From Phoronis australis (taxonomy: Eukaryota > Phoronida > Phoronidae), in contig NMRA01000040.1 in NCBI GenBank assembly GCA_002633005.1, forward strand, positions 329,362-389,361: DNA of 60,000 nt, written 5' to 3'. The notes under the pieces are model-generated. The model searched no databases. It saw nothing but the letters and a program-made list of their open reading frames with translations, and had not been told where the DNA came from. The position numbers and the translations under genes are program-made. Within the stretch, counting starts at the first letter, position 1; each line of letters begins with the position of its first letter. This document shows positions 46,260-58,044 of this stretch, one piece after another.

Positions 46260-49200
46260 TACTTGACTTGTGCGAGTTTTACTGTATGTGTACAATCAAT
46301 GTATTAGTGTATTAAATTTAACTTGTTAAATGCCCATGCCCATCTTGCAGAGTCTTAGTTAGTTTTATCTATTTACGTCATAATAAATGACAATATTCGC
46401 AATCTTCCTCTTGTTTTACTCTGCAACATAGCTCGTGGCGTACCCCGGGCAAAATAGATTACGATAAAAATTATTTTTTTATTTCTATAAACCAAAAACC
46501 ATCTGTGCTGATATTCGATGTTTTTATTTGCTCTAACAAGTCGATGTGGTTACAGCGAACCTCGACTACAAGAAGGTTCCGGGAAGTTGGTTGTAATGAG
46601 ATTCGACTGTTTAATTGGGCCTGTCATTGTGTGGTAAAAAAGTCACGTGTGCGGAAGTTAGCCACTCTCGATGAATTTTTTTAGAAATCAAAACTACGCG
46701 ACAGTAAACGTCCAAGCATTATTTTTGTGTTCGTCAAATTACGCTTCTGGGCAAGTTTGTTTTTGACTTATGGTTAACTGCGTGGCCTACTTAAAAAGCA
46801 AATATATTCAGTTGAAAGATAATGGAAAAAACGCGCCGGATTGATAATTGAGACAGGTACATCTCACACGTAAACGTTTTCCACTCAGTGAGTTTACTTG
46901 TATAGTGCATGTACACATCAGTGACATTGCCAAAAAACTGAAATTCCTAGATCCGCCACTGATTCTGTAGTGAGCAGATGGGCCTGGTTAGAAAAAACAG
47001 GCAGTAAATAGTGGCGTGGTTTAAATTTGGTCAAAGCCAAAAGGGCGAAAAATAAGATTCGTGGTCGTTAAATGAGCGCAGGTCACACGCACGACAACAC
47101 ACAAGACAAAGAAGTATATACGAGAAGCCTAAAAACTGTCAACAACAAAAAATCCCACCACGGACACTGCCTCTTTCATAAGTGTTGAAAATAGTTTCAC
47201 GACATCACGCACGAGTTGATAAACAGAGATTTAGATGTCATGCAACAATCAAACTTGAGACATAAAGTTAAAAATACTTTTTCCAACAAAGGTTAGCATC
47301 CTCTCGGAACTCACTGACCCGAGACCACAAAATATCATTAGCAAATCGAGTGTCCATAGTAAACAGCCATTGTTCACGTGGTGGAATTGTTTAATTTTCG
47401 AGTCTATTCACCTGCAAAGTTTGTTGCTGTATAGAAACCGTAGCGCTGTGTGTGCCTGTGATTTTTATGGTGAGTTGCCATGTGATGGCCCAGCGTGGCT
47501 AAGGTTATTTTCTTCACCTGCAAAGGTTGTTGACTTACATGTTAATGTAACTACGAAAATCAACTGAATCATAACCGATTTTGTGGCAATTATAACCTTA
47601 TCTTGTAAGAAATTTGCGATTCAGAGTCGGAACTTTGAAGCGGGGTGAAAGTTATTAAAATGTCAAACATCAACCTCAAACTATTAGTGCAACAGAGGTG
47701 ATTTTTGCCACTCTGAAATAAACCTCTAAGAATTTAGCGAATTTAGACGAACAATGGTGAAATTTATCCACTTCAACATCATTTTCCGCCCCGGGGGGAG
47801 GTAGCCATGTGCACTCGAACTTCGGGTACCCATTTTCAAGAAGGGATTTTGAAACCGACAGCACCTTAGGCAGTGTACAAGAGACGCCTGAGAGCCACTG
47901 CACCCGTTTTAAATGTACCCCTTCAAAGCATGACACTAACAAAATGAAAAATTTAACCAAACTGGAATTAATAAAGTGAACCCTCAGAAATAGATGAAAC
48001 CATAATCGAAATTTCCGACACGATGTTCCATCCACTCATTCCGAAACTAATGATACTGTTTTTCCTTGTATTTCTCCGGTTGTTGCAGCACGCAGTAGGG
48101 TTTTGTTGTGTTTTTATCGTCCCTCAAAGAATGATTTTGGCATTACACCTTTTTTGGCTCCGTCCCTGATAAACGCGTACCCACGTAACATGCTCAAATA
48201 TAAAAATTTGAGATACCCTTTTTCGTAAAAATGTGTTGACCCTTGGTAATCAAGTTTCTGGTGGCTGTCTCTTCGCACGCCTATAGCGACGAAATGTGAA
48301 ATACTCGACAACCAAGGGAAGCTGAGGCGGTGGCAACAGGGATGACATCTGACTTTGGTACCACAAACGCGGCGAGTGGGGCGGAGGTAAACATATTGTT
48401 ATATACATAACTGACGCCGACATGGGTGCAAGTGGAGGTAAAAGGGTGGTTTGTACCTGAGCCTTGAATTGCATGCCATTCTCTAACTGGTGCTGCAATA
48501 CAAAGGTAAAACACTGAGTGCCAGTTCAAACAATGTACACAGACAAATGGGAGAAGAGCTCTACCTGCCTGCAAACAATCAAAGCAAATAGTTACGCATT
48601 ACTGGGACGATATACTCTTATCCCGGTATAGGCTTGCTATTAGGCAGGTGATCCAGGTAATTATTGGTACTCACGGTAAATTTTCTCGGCAACGGAAAGT
48701 CACAGGCCACACGACACGCTCAAACTGTTCTTAGTGTGGTGACTCATCCTCAATATTTAGTGGAGATTTCCGGTGACTTTCAAAGGCTTCGCAGCCTTCT
48801 ACTCGACAGACATATGTTGCATAGTCTTCTACCTATGACGAACCCTTACTGAACAGTCGCCTTGAGTCAAAATTAGGTGATCAGTGCAATGGGCCCAGTC
48901 GTGGTGGCCTATTAAGCATTCCTGGATTCCGGTCGATTAAAGCCATGCGCATACTGTCTCCGATGGTATTTCGATAGCTTCCGATAATTTCTGACCAGTA
49001 CTTCAAAATTGCGACTTCTGATTAATATAAGAAAAGTCATTGGCATTTGGGCATCAGCTTACACGATTAGTATAGAACTTGAGTCGATGGTCCACGGTCC
49101 GTTGAATGAGTTGCATTTACTATGTGAGTCAAAGCTGGCGTGTAACAGATGTTTGGCACTAAACCTACCCATAAAGATATTTCTTCTGTACTTGGTTTGG

Positions 49201-50453
49201 TATGGCAGAGTCAATAGCCTGACTGTTGAGCTTAGCCCGCGCGTTTTCAGCCGGCTAAATTTGACCGACAAATCTTAAATAAAGTTTCGATGGCAAAGCC
49301 TTTTTAGAAACAAACTTCACATATCACAATTACCCAAAACTATCACTGATTATTGATTAGGGGGTTGCCAAGCTTGAAATTGCGAATTAATGAACTTATT
49401 GACGTTTTTAAGTTGGGAATATTCGAGTTAAGCATGCCTTATAATGACGAGGTAACCAAGGTCACCTCTCTCATTGGTTAATGTCTGGCTAATATCCTTT
49501 GAGCTAGCCAATGAAAAGCAGGGTCACATGTAGAAAACAACATCCTGTATGTCTGTTTCTAGGGATGCCACTTGTGATTGATGTGGTTATTTGTTTAAAT
49601 TGGGCATTATTTAAAAGGGCAATCTTAATTACATACCAATTATGCTAAAATGTCTGAGCCTTTCCATAAATCAACTTTGCAGTGTTAAATACAGAACAGA
49701 GTCTATATTTATTCATTTTTTCATATCTACTTATTTTTGTACTCTGACTAAGCCCTAGGCTAAACCAGTCTGTGACTGTCACATTCTAATCACATGATTT
49801 TGTAGGGTTTGCATTGGCATTTGTCAACGAACTTGAGGTTTTTGATTTTACTGCATTCACAAGTTGTTATTTAGTCATGGCTTGTATACCTCAAACAATC
49901 ATCTGTTACCATGCTAAGAATTTACTGATGGCACGTCAGCTCACCCTATTTGTATATCTATTTGGCCGTACGTCCGACGTGGCTGGAAATGGCTTCTGCT
50001 TTCACAGCGTCAAAACCTAGAGTTGGCTGAGAAAACAATATACATTTTTTGAAGACTCCACTAATAGTTTACTCTCTGCAGCAGAACTGATGACTTAAAC
50101 CTACCGTAAATTTTCCCAGTACAAGCGAAATAATGCATTTTCTGGGAACTGAATACTGAAAAATGCAACGATCCAGAATATAGGGGTATAAGCCTGTAAG
50201 ACCATAGCATTTCTTTGGATGTAAGGCCAATCGATATTTTCCATGTGTTTTCTGCCAATCAGTCATGATCTGTACTGTCATAATTAATAAAGCTTTGATT
50301 GACTAAAACTATTCCGTGAAAATAGTCTCTCAAACATACTGAGCCACAACACCACGTTCCTTACAATATCTTTTTATCACTCCGGCTGGTCTGCTCACTC
50401 AGCTTGTCCGGAACCTGCTTTGCAGCTTGTTAAAGCCCAGTTGGCTGTTTGAT
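46260..50453. other. Long intergenic stretch
   Basis: A lone MITE end (CCTAGATCCGCCACTG) lies at 46947-46962. Around 47788-48160 a CCCCGGGGGGAGGTA start and a CTCCGTCCCTGATAAACGCG-like end suggest another G/C-hairpin repeat, unproven. Open frames of 60-120 codons here show no family resemblance. I see no gene. Confidence 0.4.
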
Positions 50454-50625
50454 GTACCCACTTGGTACTTTGTTATATGATATTTGCCCATTTGGCAGTT
50501 GTACCCATTTGGTACTTGTTTTTGAATTTGCCGTTTTGCTCGACCCACTTGGCAGGCAATCGGCCAATACCCATTTGGTATTATGTACCCATTTGTTACT
50601 ATGCTAACCTGTGCCACTTAGTATC
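50454..50625. repeat. Cluster of quasi-palindromic CCCATTTGG units
   Basis: GTACCCACTTGGTAC (50454-50468), TGCCCATTTGGCA (50485-50497), GTACCCATTTGGTAC (50501-50515), GACCCACTTGGCAG (50542-50555), AATACCCATTTGGTATT (50566-50582) and TACCCATTTGTTA (50586-50598). Spacing is irregular (16-40 bases). Arms vary but stay complementary (TAC/GTA and TGC/GCA). Confidence 0.75.
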
Positions 50626-51130
50626 CGATACTCAATATACACATTGTGTATCGTAAATTTGTGTGTTATCTCTTGTAATTAAGGAACCCATCTGATTCCT
50701 TCTGTGAAATAGTCATTTGTAGAGCTGTGACCCTGAAATTCCCAATACAACCTAAAATATATATTATTGTTGTTGTTATATTTGTCCCCAATAATGGGTT
50801 AAATAATAAAACAAAACAGCACGTGTTGTACGTTCTCTAGTTCGTTGTTTTGTGACGTGTCCACATTACTATACTGTTGTAATTCCAAAATACCTGGTTA
50901 CCGTGGCAACAAAGCGCGTTCAATCTTGACAACTGTCCTAAGTTTTAGGGAGGGTCACTAAAATGATTTGATCATGGTTGCCTGCTATCTAAAATTACTG
51001 CCATTAAGCCTAAAATTGGAGATCTTAATAGTGCAAATACCTAGTTACAATGGTAACGGCACCCAATTCAGCTTAGCAGCACATCTAAATTTCAAAAGAA
51101 ATTAGAGGGAAGAAAATTGATTTTCTGAGA
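50626..51130. other. Intergenic, nothing recognised
   Basis: No gene or bounded repeat supported. Confidence 0.35.
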
Positions 51131-51310
51131 TCAGCCTAAGGAATCGAACCTGCAATCTCCGCTGTCTCTTAACCCTACTAGATAAATGGCAGAGCATTTA
51201 AGAGTTCTTAACTTGTAAAGTCATCGGCTTTGACTGATTTTGGCGAATGACTGGCAGACAACGGCAAGTGTTGGTGACTTGTAGTTAAATCACAAAAAAA
51301 CACCATGTAC
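51131..51310 (-). repeat. Second tRNA-derived SINE-like unit (- strand)
   Basis: On the - strand a B box GGTTCGATTCC (51150-51140) is preceded by an A-box-like TCTAGTAGGGTTAAGAGAC. The adjacent body (51180-51310) resembles 38545-38670, so the family has at least two members here. It differs from the unit at 44979. Confidence 0.55.
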
Positions 51311-51969
51311 CTAAGCATTTAAGTTTCGGCAAATTTGGTTGATTTGCAAAAAAAATTGACGGACAACGAATGTCGTATCGAAAACTGAAAACGGCCAATA
51401 TGAGGTTCCACGGTAGAATCCGTAAGAAAATCGACTGGTGCCGTAGCATACTGAGGCTGGAGCATACCTGACACATAACTTTGTAAAATTTCTGTACGAT
51501 CCGTCAAGCGGTTCAACGAACAAACAGACATAAAAATGGATGGACGGCGAATGGATGCTGGCTATGCAACCGGTAAATTTCTGCAGGGGCTTACAACATG
51601 CCAACAGAGGGTGCTAGGGTAGTCGAATGCGGTATCTGCTGCAAGTCTACGCTCTGACACAGCGCCACCTATACTGAAAAGTTGTCCTGTGGAAACATGA
51701 TGGACGATACACGGAATTCCGTGCGCATGCTTGGTCGGAAATTTATCGATCACATCACCACCACTTGCACAAGTCATGCCTTTCTATGCACTGCACCTAT
51801 TTGGGCTTAGCCACTGGATCAGGTCCTCCTTTATTTTGTTTACTTCGATCGCTACCTGGTTTAATAATATACAACTATTTAAGTCAAAAGTGGTCGCCAT
51901 ATTACGTAACAGTAAGGTGAAAGGGCTTTCCAGATTTCAACCAATGGGAATGACTGAATATTATGAATT

Positions 51970-52740
51970 CGATTTCATTACTTTAACTAATGAGAAGCCA
52001 TGATCGATAGTAATTCAACAGTGCTACCTGTGAAAGCGTGTAGTGCAAGTCCTGTGACTTTCAAGCTACACAACGATTGCTTTCGTCTCTAAAGTTTGCA
52101 TGTGCGCAAATACTGTTCATCTCCAAGATGAAATTTGAAGCTACGAAAATAACCGAAATGTTTATAATGGCCTGAAGTTTGAGGCTACAAAAATACTTGT
52201 GATGTTTCGCATGCCATCGAAGGGCATCATCCGAAACACCTCTGGTATTTTCGCCAGCAGCCTCAAATTAGCTCTCGGAGGTGTTTCATATTTGCGTATG
52301 TGAGAAATTCGATCATTACAGCAAAGCAGCAGGAATTTTGTCAAGAGACTGATAAAATCATGGCTTCAAGCTAGTAGGTCTCATAACGGTTATCTTCAAT
52401 CTTTTGCTCTGCTCTCCCTTGAGGGATTAGAAAATTTGGTGCATGAATGAATCTTGTCGATCACTATCTAGAATATATGCCATCGGTTTCTACCTCTGAC
52501 TTACTGTTATAGAGTTATTCGAAGTTTACTGATCTGAGTGTTCTTGTATTGGTCTATCTCGTGAACGCTACAGATCGACATGAAATTTATACACAATAAC
52601 ATGTATCGCGTGAAAAGATAAAGGTATGTTTTTTGGGTGAGAAATCGGGCGCAATATGGCGCTGTCACCAGTGTTCGAGCTTCAGAAAATAAATATGCTG
52701 GCCCGCCGGGCCTATTACTTGAATATGCGACCTTTTCCAC
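51970..52740. repeat. Dispersed ~0.8 kb repeat, copy 2
   Basis: Co-linear partner of 34580-35474 with several indels. It ends where the MITE at 52754 begins, whereas copy 1 continues into unrelated sequence. Confidence 0.75.
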
Positions 52741-52753
52741 AAAGGGCATATAT

Positions 52754-52899
52754 CACGGCGGATCCAGGATTTTGAGCTAAAGGAGGGCCAGGGCAGAGTA
52801 TTGGTTAGGATTTTGCTCGTCAGACATTCGCACTCCCGAACTGCCAAATGAAAATGGGAGAATTTTAGGGGGCCTTGACCCACTATAAATCCGCCACTG
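52754..52899. mobile_element. Internally deleted CAGTGGCGGAT-family MITE
   Basis: Both ends match 44260-44561 (CGGCGGATCCAGGATTTTGA start, AATCCGCCACTG end), and GGGAGAATTTTAGGGGGCC is kept, but the centre is missing (146 versus 302 bases). Target duplication not evident. Confidence 0.75.
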
Positions 52900-53411
52900 G
52901 TTCCTTTGATCCTTAGTGTAGGCCTAATTCCTTTTTCTCGCTGGTCATTGTGTTTTTTAACACTGGTCTCGGCATGTGCGTTTCTTTCACTATTCACGCT
53001 AATAATTTGGCAATGCTAGCCACAACATGGAAGTTCTAACCTTTCTCGGAAAGAGACAAATCGGAGAAACCCTAGACTAGTGGAGAAAATCTGTATTTCT
53101 TTTAACAAAAAAGAAGGTACGGTAATCGAAAAATTGCTACATATTATTACAACTGCTCAGTTTATAGCTACCTGTATAATGCTTTGGTTACAGGTTGAGT
53201 ATTATATCCAAGCGAACGAAAGTTACCCTACGTTTCCTACAATCAATCTTTGTCCATGTGAATAGCGTCAGAGATGCACTGAACCTTTTTATGTGTACGA
53301 GGTTTTTTTTTACCCAAAGTCAGTAATGGCTTTGACTAAGCATCATTTTGCTGGACGAGCGATCGGGATTTTTTGAATGATGCAAACTGGTGTTCTTTGT
53401 TTATTATAAAA

Positions 53412-54135
53412 CATTTATGATCGACATATGTCCCGGATAATAGATAAATGATACGTGCGTCGGCAAGCTCGTTACCAGCGATGAAAGGAGACTGATGTAG
53501 GCGATATAAGGTCATTTATTATGACTAGTACAATTACAATAAAATGAATACAGGTAAATAAGTATAATAGGTAATCTCTGGTAAGATGGGCAATAAAAAG
53601 CGCCGGCCACGTGGAAGTACGAGAGAATGACGAAAACTGGGAGGAAGAGGGTGGGAAAATTGAATGAGATTTTGACGTACGACAATGTGGCCGGAACAAA
53701 GTGAATTGAAAGCGAGGTTACAATAACAAAGAAAAACGCCCCTAAAGACACGTGACAATCATCAGCCTATAAGAGCCAAGAGCTGACCAAACTCGAGGCA
53801 CGTGGTAACAACAGACCAATGCGAAGGCTGGAAAAACGTCGTGTAGTCCTGCACAAGGGAATAATGGAATAGACCAAGATGAGGGGGAAAAGGAGTAAGG
53901 CGAGTCCATATGCTCACATAAATATATTTAACGAGTGAAATACCATTTATGATCGACATATGTCCCGGATAATAGATAAATGATACGTGCGTCGCAAGCT
54001 CGTTACCAGAGATGAAAGGAGACTGATGTAGGCGATATAAGGTCATTTATTATGACTAGTACAACTACAATAAAATGAATACAGGTAAATAAGTATAATA
54101 GGTAATCTCTGGTAAGATGGGCAATAAAAAGCGCC
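53412..54135. mobile_element. LTR-like direct repeats around a 340-bp interior (TRIM-like)
   Basis: 53412-53604 and 53944-54135 are direct repeats of about 193 bases, differing at only a few positions. The interior is 339 bases without coding capacity. Just before the right repeat is a purine run GATGAGGGGGAAAAGGAG (53879-53896), as expected for a polypurine tract. Each repeat opens with a small inverted pair CATTTAT..ATAAATG. No TG..CA ends, primer binding site or target duplication are certain, so a plain segmental duplication remains possible. Confidence 0.55.
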
Positions 54136-54330
54136 ACAGAGGCTGGAATGAGGTCATTTTTTCTCCATGTTATTCGAATATAGGGTTCAGTTGCCACAGT
54201 ACAGCTCCTTGTGCTTAGATTGTTTACATAGGGCGCTTAACTATATTGTCTTTTTGTCAACGGAAAAACCTTTGGTCACATTTTGATATTCACAGAATTT
54301 TTTTGACCTGATGCTTAACCTTGGTATTTC

Positions 54331-54879
54331 TCTCGCTGGTTCCCTGAGTGCCGCTAGGTGGTAGCCAGCACGCAGGTATCACTTAGTTTTCCTCGAGATT
54401 TTTTTACATCGGCGTTTGTGATTGGCTGGTCGAATTCTCAACAGGCAGCGCTGACGAAGGAAGTGTAAATGAGGTGTGTTGTACAGACAAATCGGTGTTT
54501 AATTCATGTTTAAGAAATGTGAAATCCAGAAAATTGTGGTTGCGCCTTTTCAGAGTGGATCTTTCTACTATCGCTGACTTTTTGTTTAGGTTGCTGTTCT
54601 GTATTCCGAGTCAATACTGTATGAATAACACACCAGTTAAATAGGCCAGATGTGTCTTTATCGTACATGTATGTGGTTATTAAACATTACTGCAAAGTCG
54701 ACCTAGTTGCTGTTACCGTGATGCCATTTGAATCACAATGCTCAAAATCGTTCATAGACCGCCATTTTCTCACTTTGTTGTAAAGCTAACCAATCACTGC
54801 CGAGGTGACATCAACCAATGGTAAAGCGCGTGCTACCTGTGTGCTGGCTACCACCTAGCGGTACGCAGGAACCAGCGAA
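54331..54879. mobile_element. 549-bp TIR element with 8-bp target duplication (GGTATTTC)
   Basis: Ends TCTCGCTGGTTCC and GGAACCAGCGAA, with inverted match continuing through CCGCTAGGTGGTAGCCAGCA. Perfect GGTATTTC repeats at 54323-54330 and 54880-54887. An 8-bp duplication suggests hAT-type mobilisation. No transposase inside. Confidence 0.85.
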
Positions 54880-55019
54880 GGTATTTCCATCCTCCTTGAG
54901 AATTGTGCAAATTTTTGACTAGTCACAGTACATTTGTGGTTCAGAATTTTACTGGGTATTTCCAACCTACGAAATAGAAGGAAGGTGAATTTTTTCTCAC
55001 GTCTCTTGACTCTGTGGTA

Positions 55020-55169
55020 TTGACTTGACTTGCGTTCGGTAGACGAGAGAACATCGCGTAAATTCTAGAGCACGCAAGACTTCGCGAGATATTGGTATGT
55101 TTTCCAAGTGAATCACGTGGTCACACTAACTTCCTCCAAGAGATTCTCGCGTCTACGTAAGTCAACTCA
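55020..55169. mobile_element. Palindromic MITE, diverged relative of the GTTCAGTA family
   Basis: Imperfect inverted ends (TGACTTGACTT..GTAGACG / CGTCTACGTAAGTCA). The interior ACTTCGCGAGATATTGGTAT and CACGTG match the inverse of 15320-15458. Confidence 0.5.
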
Positions 55170-55945
55170 TTTCAGTAGGATTATATTATTTTCTACTATG
55201 CAACAGCTATCCTTTTGTGTGGACGACACGATGGTGCCCCTTTTGTACCTTAAAAGTTAAGGGCATCTCGCTGTTGTTCAGTTGTCAATGTTGAACTCTA
55301 ACCCTTACAAAAAATTAATTCGATTTTTCGTTGACAACGTTTGTATGACGAAAAACGTAATTTTTGGAAGAATGGGACATAACGGATTTTACGGATGGGG
55401 TGGAATAGACTTTAAGCATTTACTTTGACCAGGGGCCAGTTGCATAAAAGTTATACGCCATGTAGCAACAATTACGTCGCATGTTGTTATTGTTGAACAA
55501 TGCATCTGACGTCATGCAACAATAAAACTTATCCAGCGGTTAATTTTGAAGTTTTATGCGACCCAGCCCAGGAGTGTGAATGAACAACAAGTCGCCAATT
55601 CTCGCCGCTATCTTCCAACCATTCGCTGAAATCAATGACGGTGTTTGATTCAGCTTCACCAGCGGTAATTCAATTCGACAGCTTGAATTAGACATGCATA
55701 TTTAACATGCATGTCGAAAAACAATCCTTTTTACGCAAATTCAATTTTCTGTTCGTGAAAGCCAGTGCCTCATGACGTATAGTGGAGTTAATCAGTTGCT
55801 CTGTGATGACGAGAACGATTGGGAAACTGTGGCAATGATGACGACGCCTGTTGCGTTGCATTTTTGAAACTTTTCCCACTTGATTATACTCAATATTTGA
55901 GAATAAGAGAACGTTTAAAACACAAATACTCCATTTGAATAATTT
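55170..55945. other. 3' flank of the kinase gene
   Basis: No gene recognised. The 3' UTR of the - strand kinase should lie here; I could not pick a clear AATAAA. Confidence 0.35.
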
Positions 55946-57556
55946 TTATCGTAAAAAATTAAAAATAATAGAGTTATGAGTTGATTCGCTCTCAATCTTC
56001 TTTATGATTGGCAGCATGTTTTGTGGCCGGCTTTTTGTGTCATCCGACCGGCACAGCAATCCTAGAAACAGGAGGGTGTGTATCGCTTCTTTGTAAATGG
56101 CAGGAGCTTTTTCTTGCAAGGCATGACAAACGTCGGTAATGCTAATTCCAAACGAATAAACATCCGTGAGCACGGATGTTGACTCCCCGTCGCGAACCTC
56201 GGGTGCCAGGTGCTCACATGTGTTGCTGCCGTATCTCAATAAAGAGACATCTGTCAGTAGTTACTTGTACTACCTAAAGACACACTATCAGTAAAACAAC
56301 CACTGCGTCTAGCATCGTTTACAAGAGGCCCGTGTCTTGGCAACCTTGCTACAGCAAAATAACCAGCCTTAACAAACTTAAATGATCTAAGTGTTAGCTA
56401 ATTCTTAACACAGAAATCGCCTGTTTTGAATAAGGAACAAACTAAGAGCATTTTCATGAGAGTAGGTGCACTAAAGCAACAGTTGGGTTCATTAGATCTA
56501 AGCTGTTTACGCTTCACTTGCGGCAAGAAATCGTCGCGTGTGGAACGGTAACAGCGAATTTTATCCCATGATTCAGCATCTCGAGCTCGCCGAGCAATCC
56601 CTTCGATTACTTCCATTATTGCAAGTGAACGCTAATAAGCGCGAGAAGCATTCGCATTTCCCGTGGTATTGCGTGATTTTGAGTTTTCGTTAGACGCTTG
56701 GGTTTACGGAACGCTCCCAGCTTGAACAAGAAATACGTATCATTCCTACTATTGCAATATGAAATATAATCAAATTTTATCCCTGGCAATGCCGGAATTG
56801 TAAGTTTTAACAATCAATCTCTTCAGTGTACATGTTACAATACTATTTTTCCATCTATTTTATATTTTCTTCTAGTCGTTTTACTTTTTTGGTTGATTTG
56901 AATTGAAACTAGACAAGATTTTTCGACTTTTCGCTTTTCTTTCAGATTATTCTGGGAATCATATGGATTTTCAACGACCATTGATAACCGAGAGAATGCA
57001 AGGACACGCGGCGTTTGTTCTTAACAAATCCGCTTACCGAAAACCTTTCTTTATGGTCGCATGTCCAAAATCAATCAATTTCACTTTGTTGGTTTGTCGT
57101 TCCACCATTACATTCTCGGTGTGGAAATCATTAAGCAATATATCTCTTCTGTGAGCGCGATGAACTGCTTTTGCGGCTTTCAGTAATACCTTCACAATTT
57201 CTGGAATAGGCAGCGATACCTCGCTCACATTTTCAAGATGGTGGTCTATGTAATCTGCGAGTGTAAAACCGTCTATTAGTTCCATGACAAGACAAACTAT
57301 CGGCGGGGCTTCGTCGTCAACCGTTGGTGTCAAATACAAGCCGAACGGTTTAGGGTCGCATCTGTACCGAGTAAGGGCCCGTAGACATCGGTATTCTGTC
57401 TCAGCTGTTGAGTTCACGTCGTTTTCATTCACGTAATTTTTTACACAAACTTTTTGCTCAATACCCGTAGCGTCATTTACGAACGTCCCAAGGCACACTT
57501 TGCCTGAAATTCCTTCGCCGATCACAGCGTAATCCTCGTTTCCTCTTACATCGTAT
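55946..57556 (-). CDS. Protein kinase domain with atypical catalytic loop (partial gene)
   Basis: Two exons on the - strand, 57556 to about 57045 and 56250-55946, ending in TAG/TAA at 55946. Visible motifs in order: glycine loop GEGISGKVCLG, VCVK lysine, TAETEYRCL with a candidate helix-C Glu, hinge LVMELIDGFTL, catalytic loop RRDILLNDFHTENVMV, LIDFGHA (DFG), LAPEV (APE), TDVYSFG and a late SRPQ. The catalytic loop reads LND where most kinases have HRD, and the usual Lys is His. The metal-binding Asn and DFG are kept. Phase demands the donor AAAG|GTTTTC (57045) rather than the better-looking TTCG|GTAAGC (57038), unless a small exon is missing. The N-terminus is absent: exon 1 here starts mid-codon after the acceptor TTTATAG. 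Substrate and pathway unknown. Confidence 0.75.
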
Positions 57557-57693
57557 CTATAAAGAGAAAAAAAATGTTGAACAAACTTAGATTTGTCAGT
57601 TTAGCTAGTTGGATGCGCTGGCTCAGATTCTTCAATTTCGCGAAGGGGCCGCGCGATTACTGCTAAGAGCGTATGAAGCAGCTTGGTCCATAA

Positions 57694-57800
57694 CAGTGGC
57701 GGATCTACGTTTTCAGTAAGGAGGGGTTTAGGATTACCGCAAAGGTCGAATGCGAGGCGCGTGGAGACGAGCGGGGGGAGGTCGGGAGGGGTTTTTATAG
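57694..57800. mobile_element. Truncated CAGTGGCGGAT-family MITE
   Basis: CAGTGGCGGATCTACGTTTTCAGTAAGGAGGGGTT-like start (first part CAGTGGCGGATCTACG), then GCGAGGCGCGTGGAGACGAG, matching the inverse of the right half of 27281-27514. The other end is missing. Confidence 0.65.
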
Positions 57801-58044
57801 CCAAATATTGAAATTTCCATGCATCCTGGTACATTTCTGGCACTTAAAAGGTCTCTGGAGTTTTTCGTGAGATAATTTAAAACCTTTCTCGATTGTCGTC
57901 ACATGAACTTTGCTCATAAGTTTCGTGAAGAAATATTTGTGCACATCTGGGTGTGAGTCACGCCACCAGCAAAAATTTTTGTTGGAACATCTGAAAACAG
58001 TTTCACGAAACCAAAACATTCTGTACACCGTGTTAAAAAGATAT

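Noticed and set aside
47676-48035. 119-codon - strand frame
   Set aside because: Covers a G/C-hairpin repeat, no conserved motif; hydrophobic start alone is weak evidence.
50454-50600. CRISPR-like array
   Set aside because: Units are 13-17 bases with irregular spacing and diverged sequence, in an animal genome.
53472-54197. Several - strand frames of 64-79 codons with hydrophobic stretches
   Set aside because: They read through the two direct repeats of an LTR-like element in different frames; no consistent protein.
56398-56616. Extra kinase exon starting MEVIEGIARRARDAESWDKI
   Set aside because: Lies between the two kinase exons where the activation loop already closes in frame; no matching splice phase and no family resemblance.
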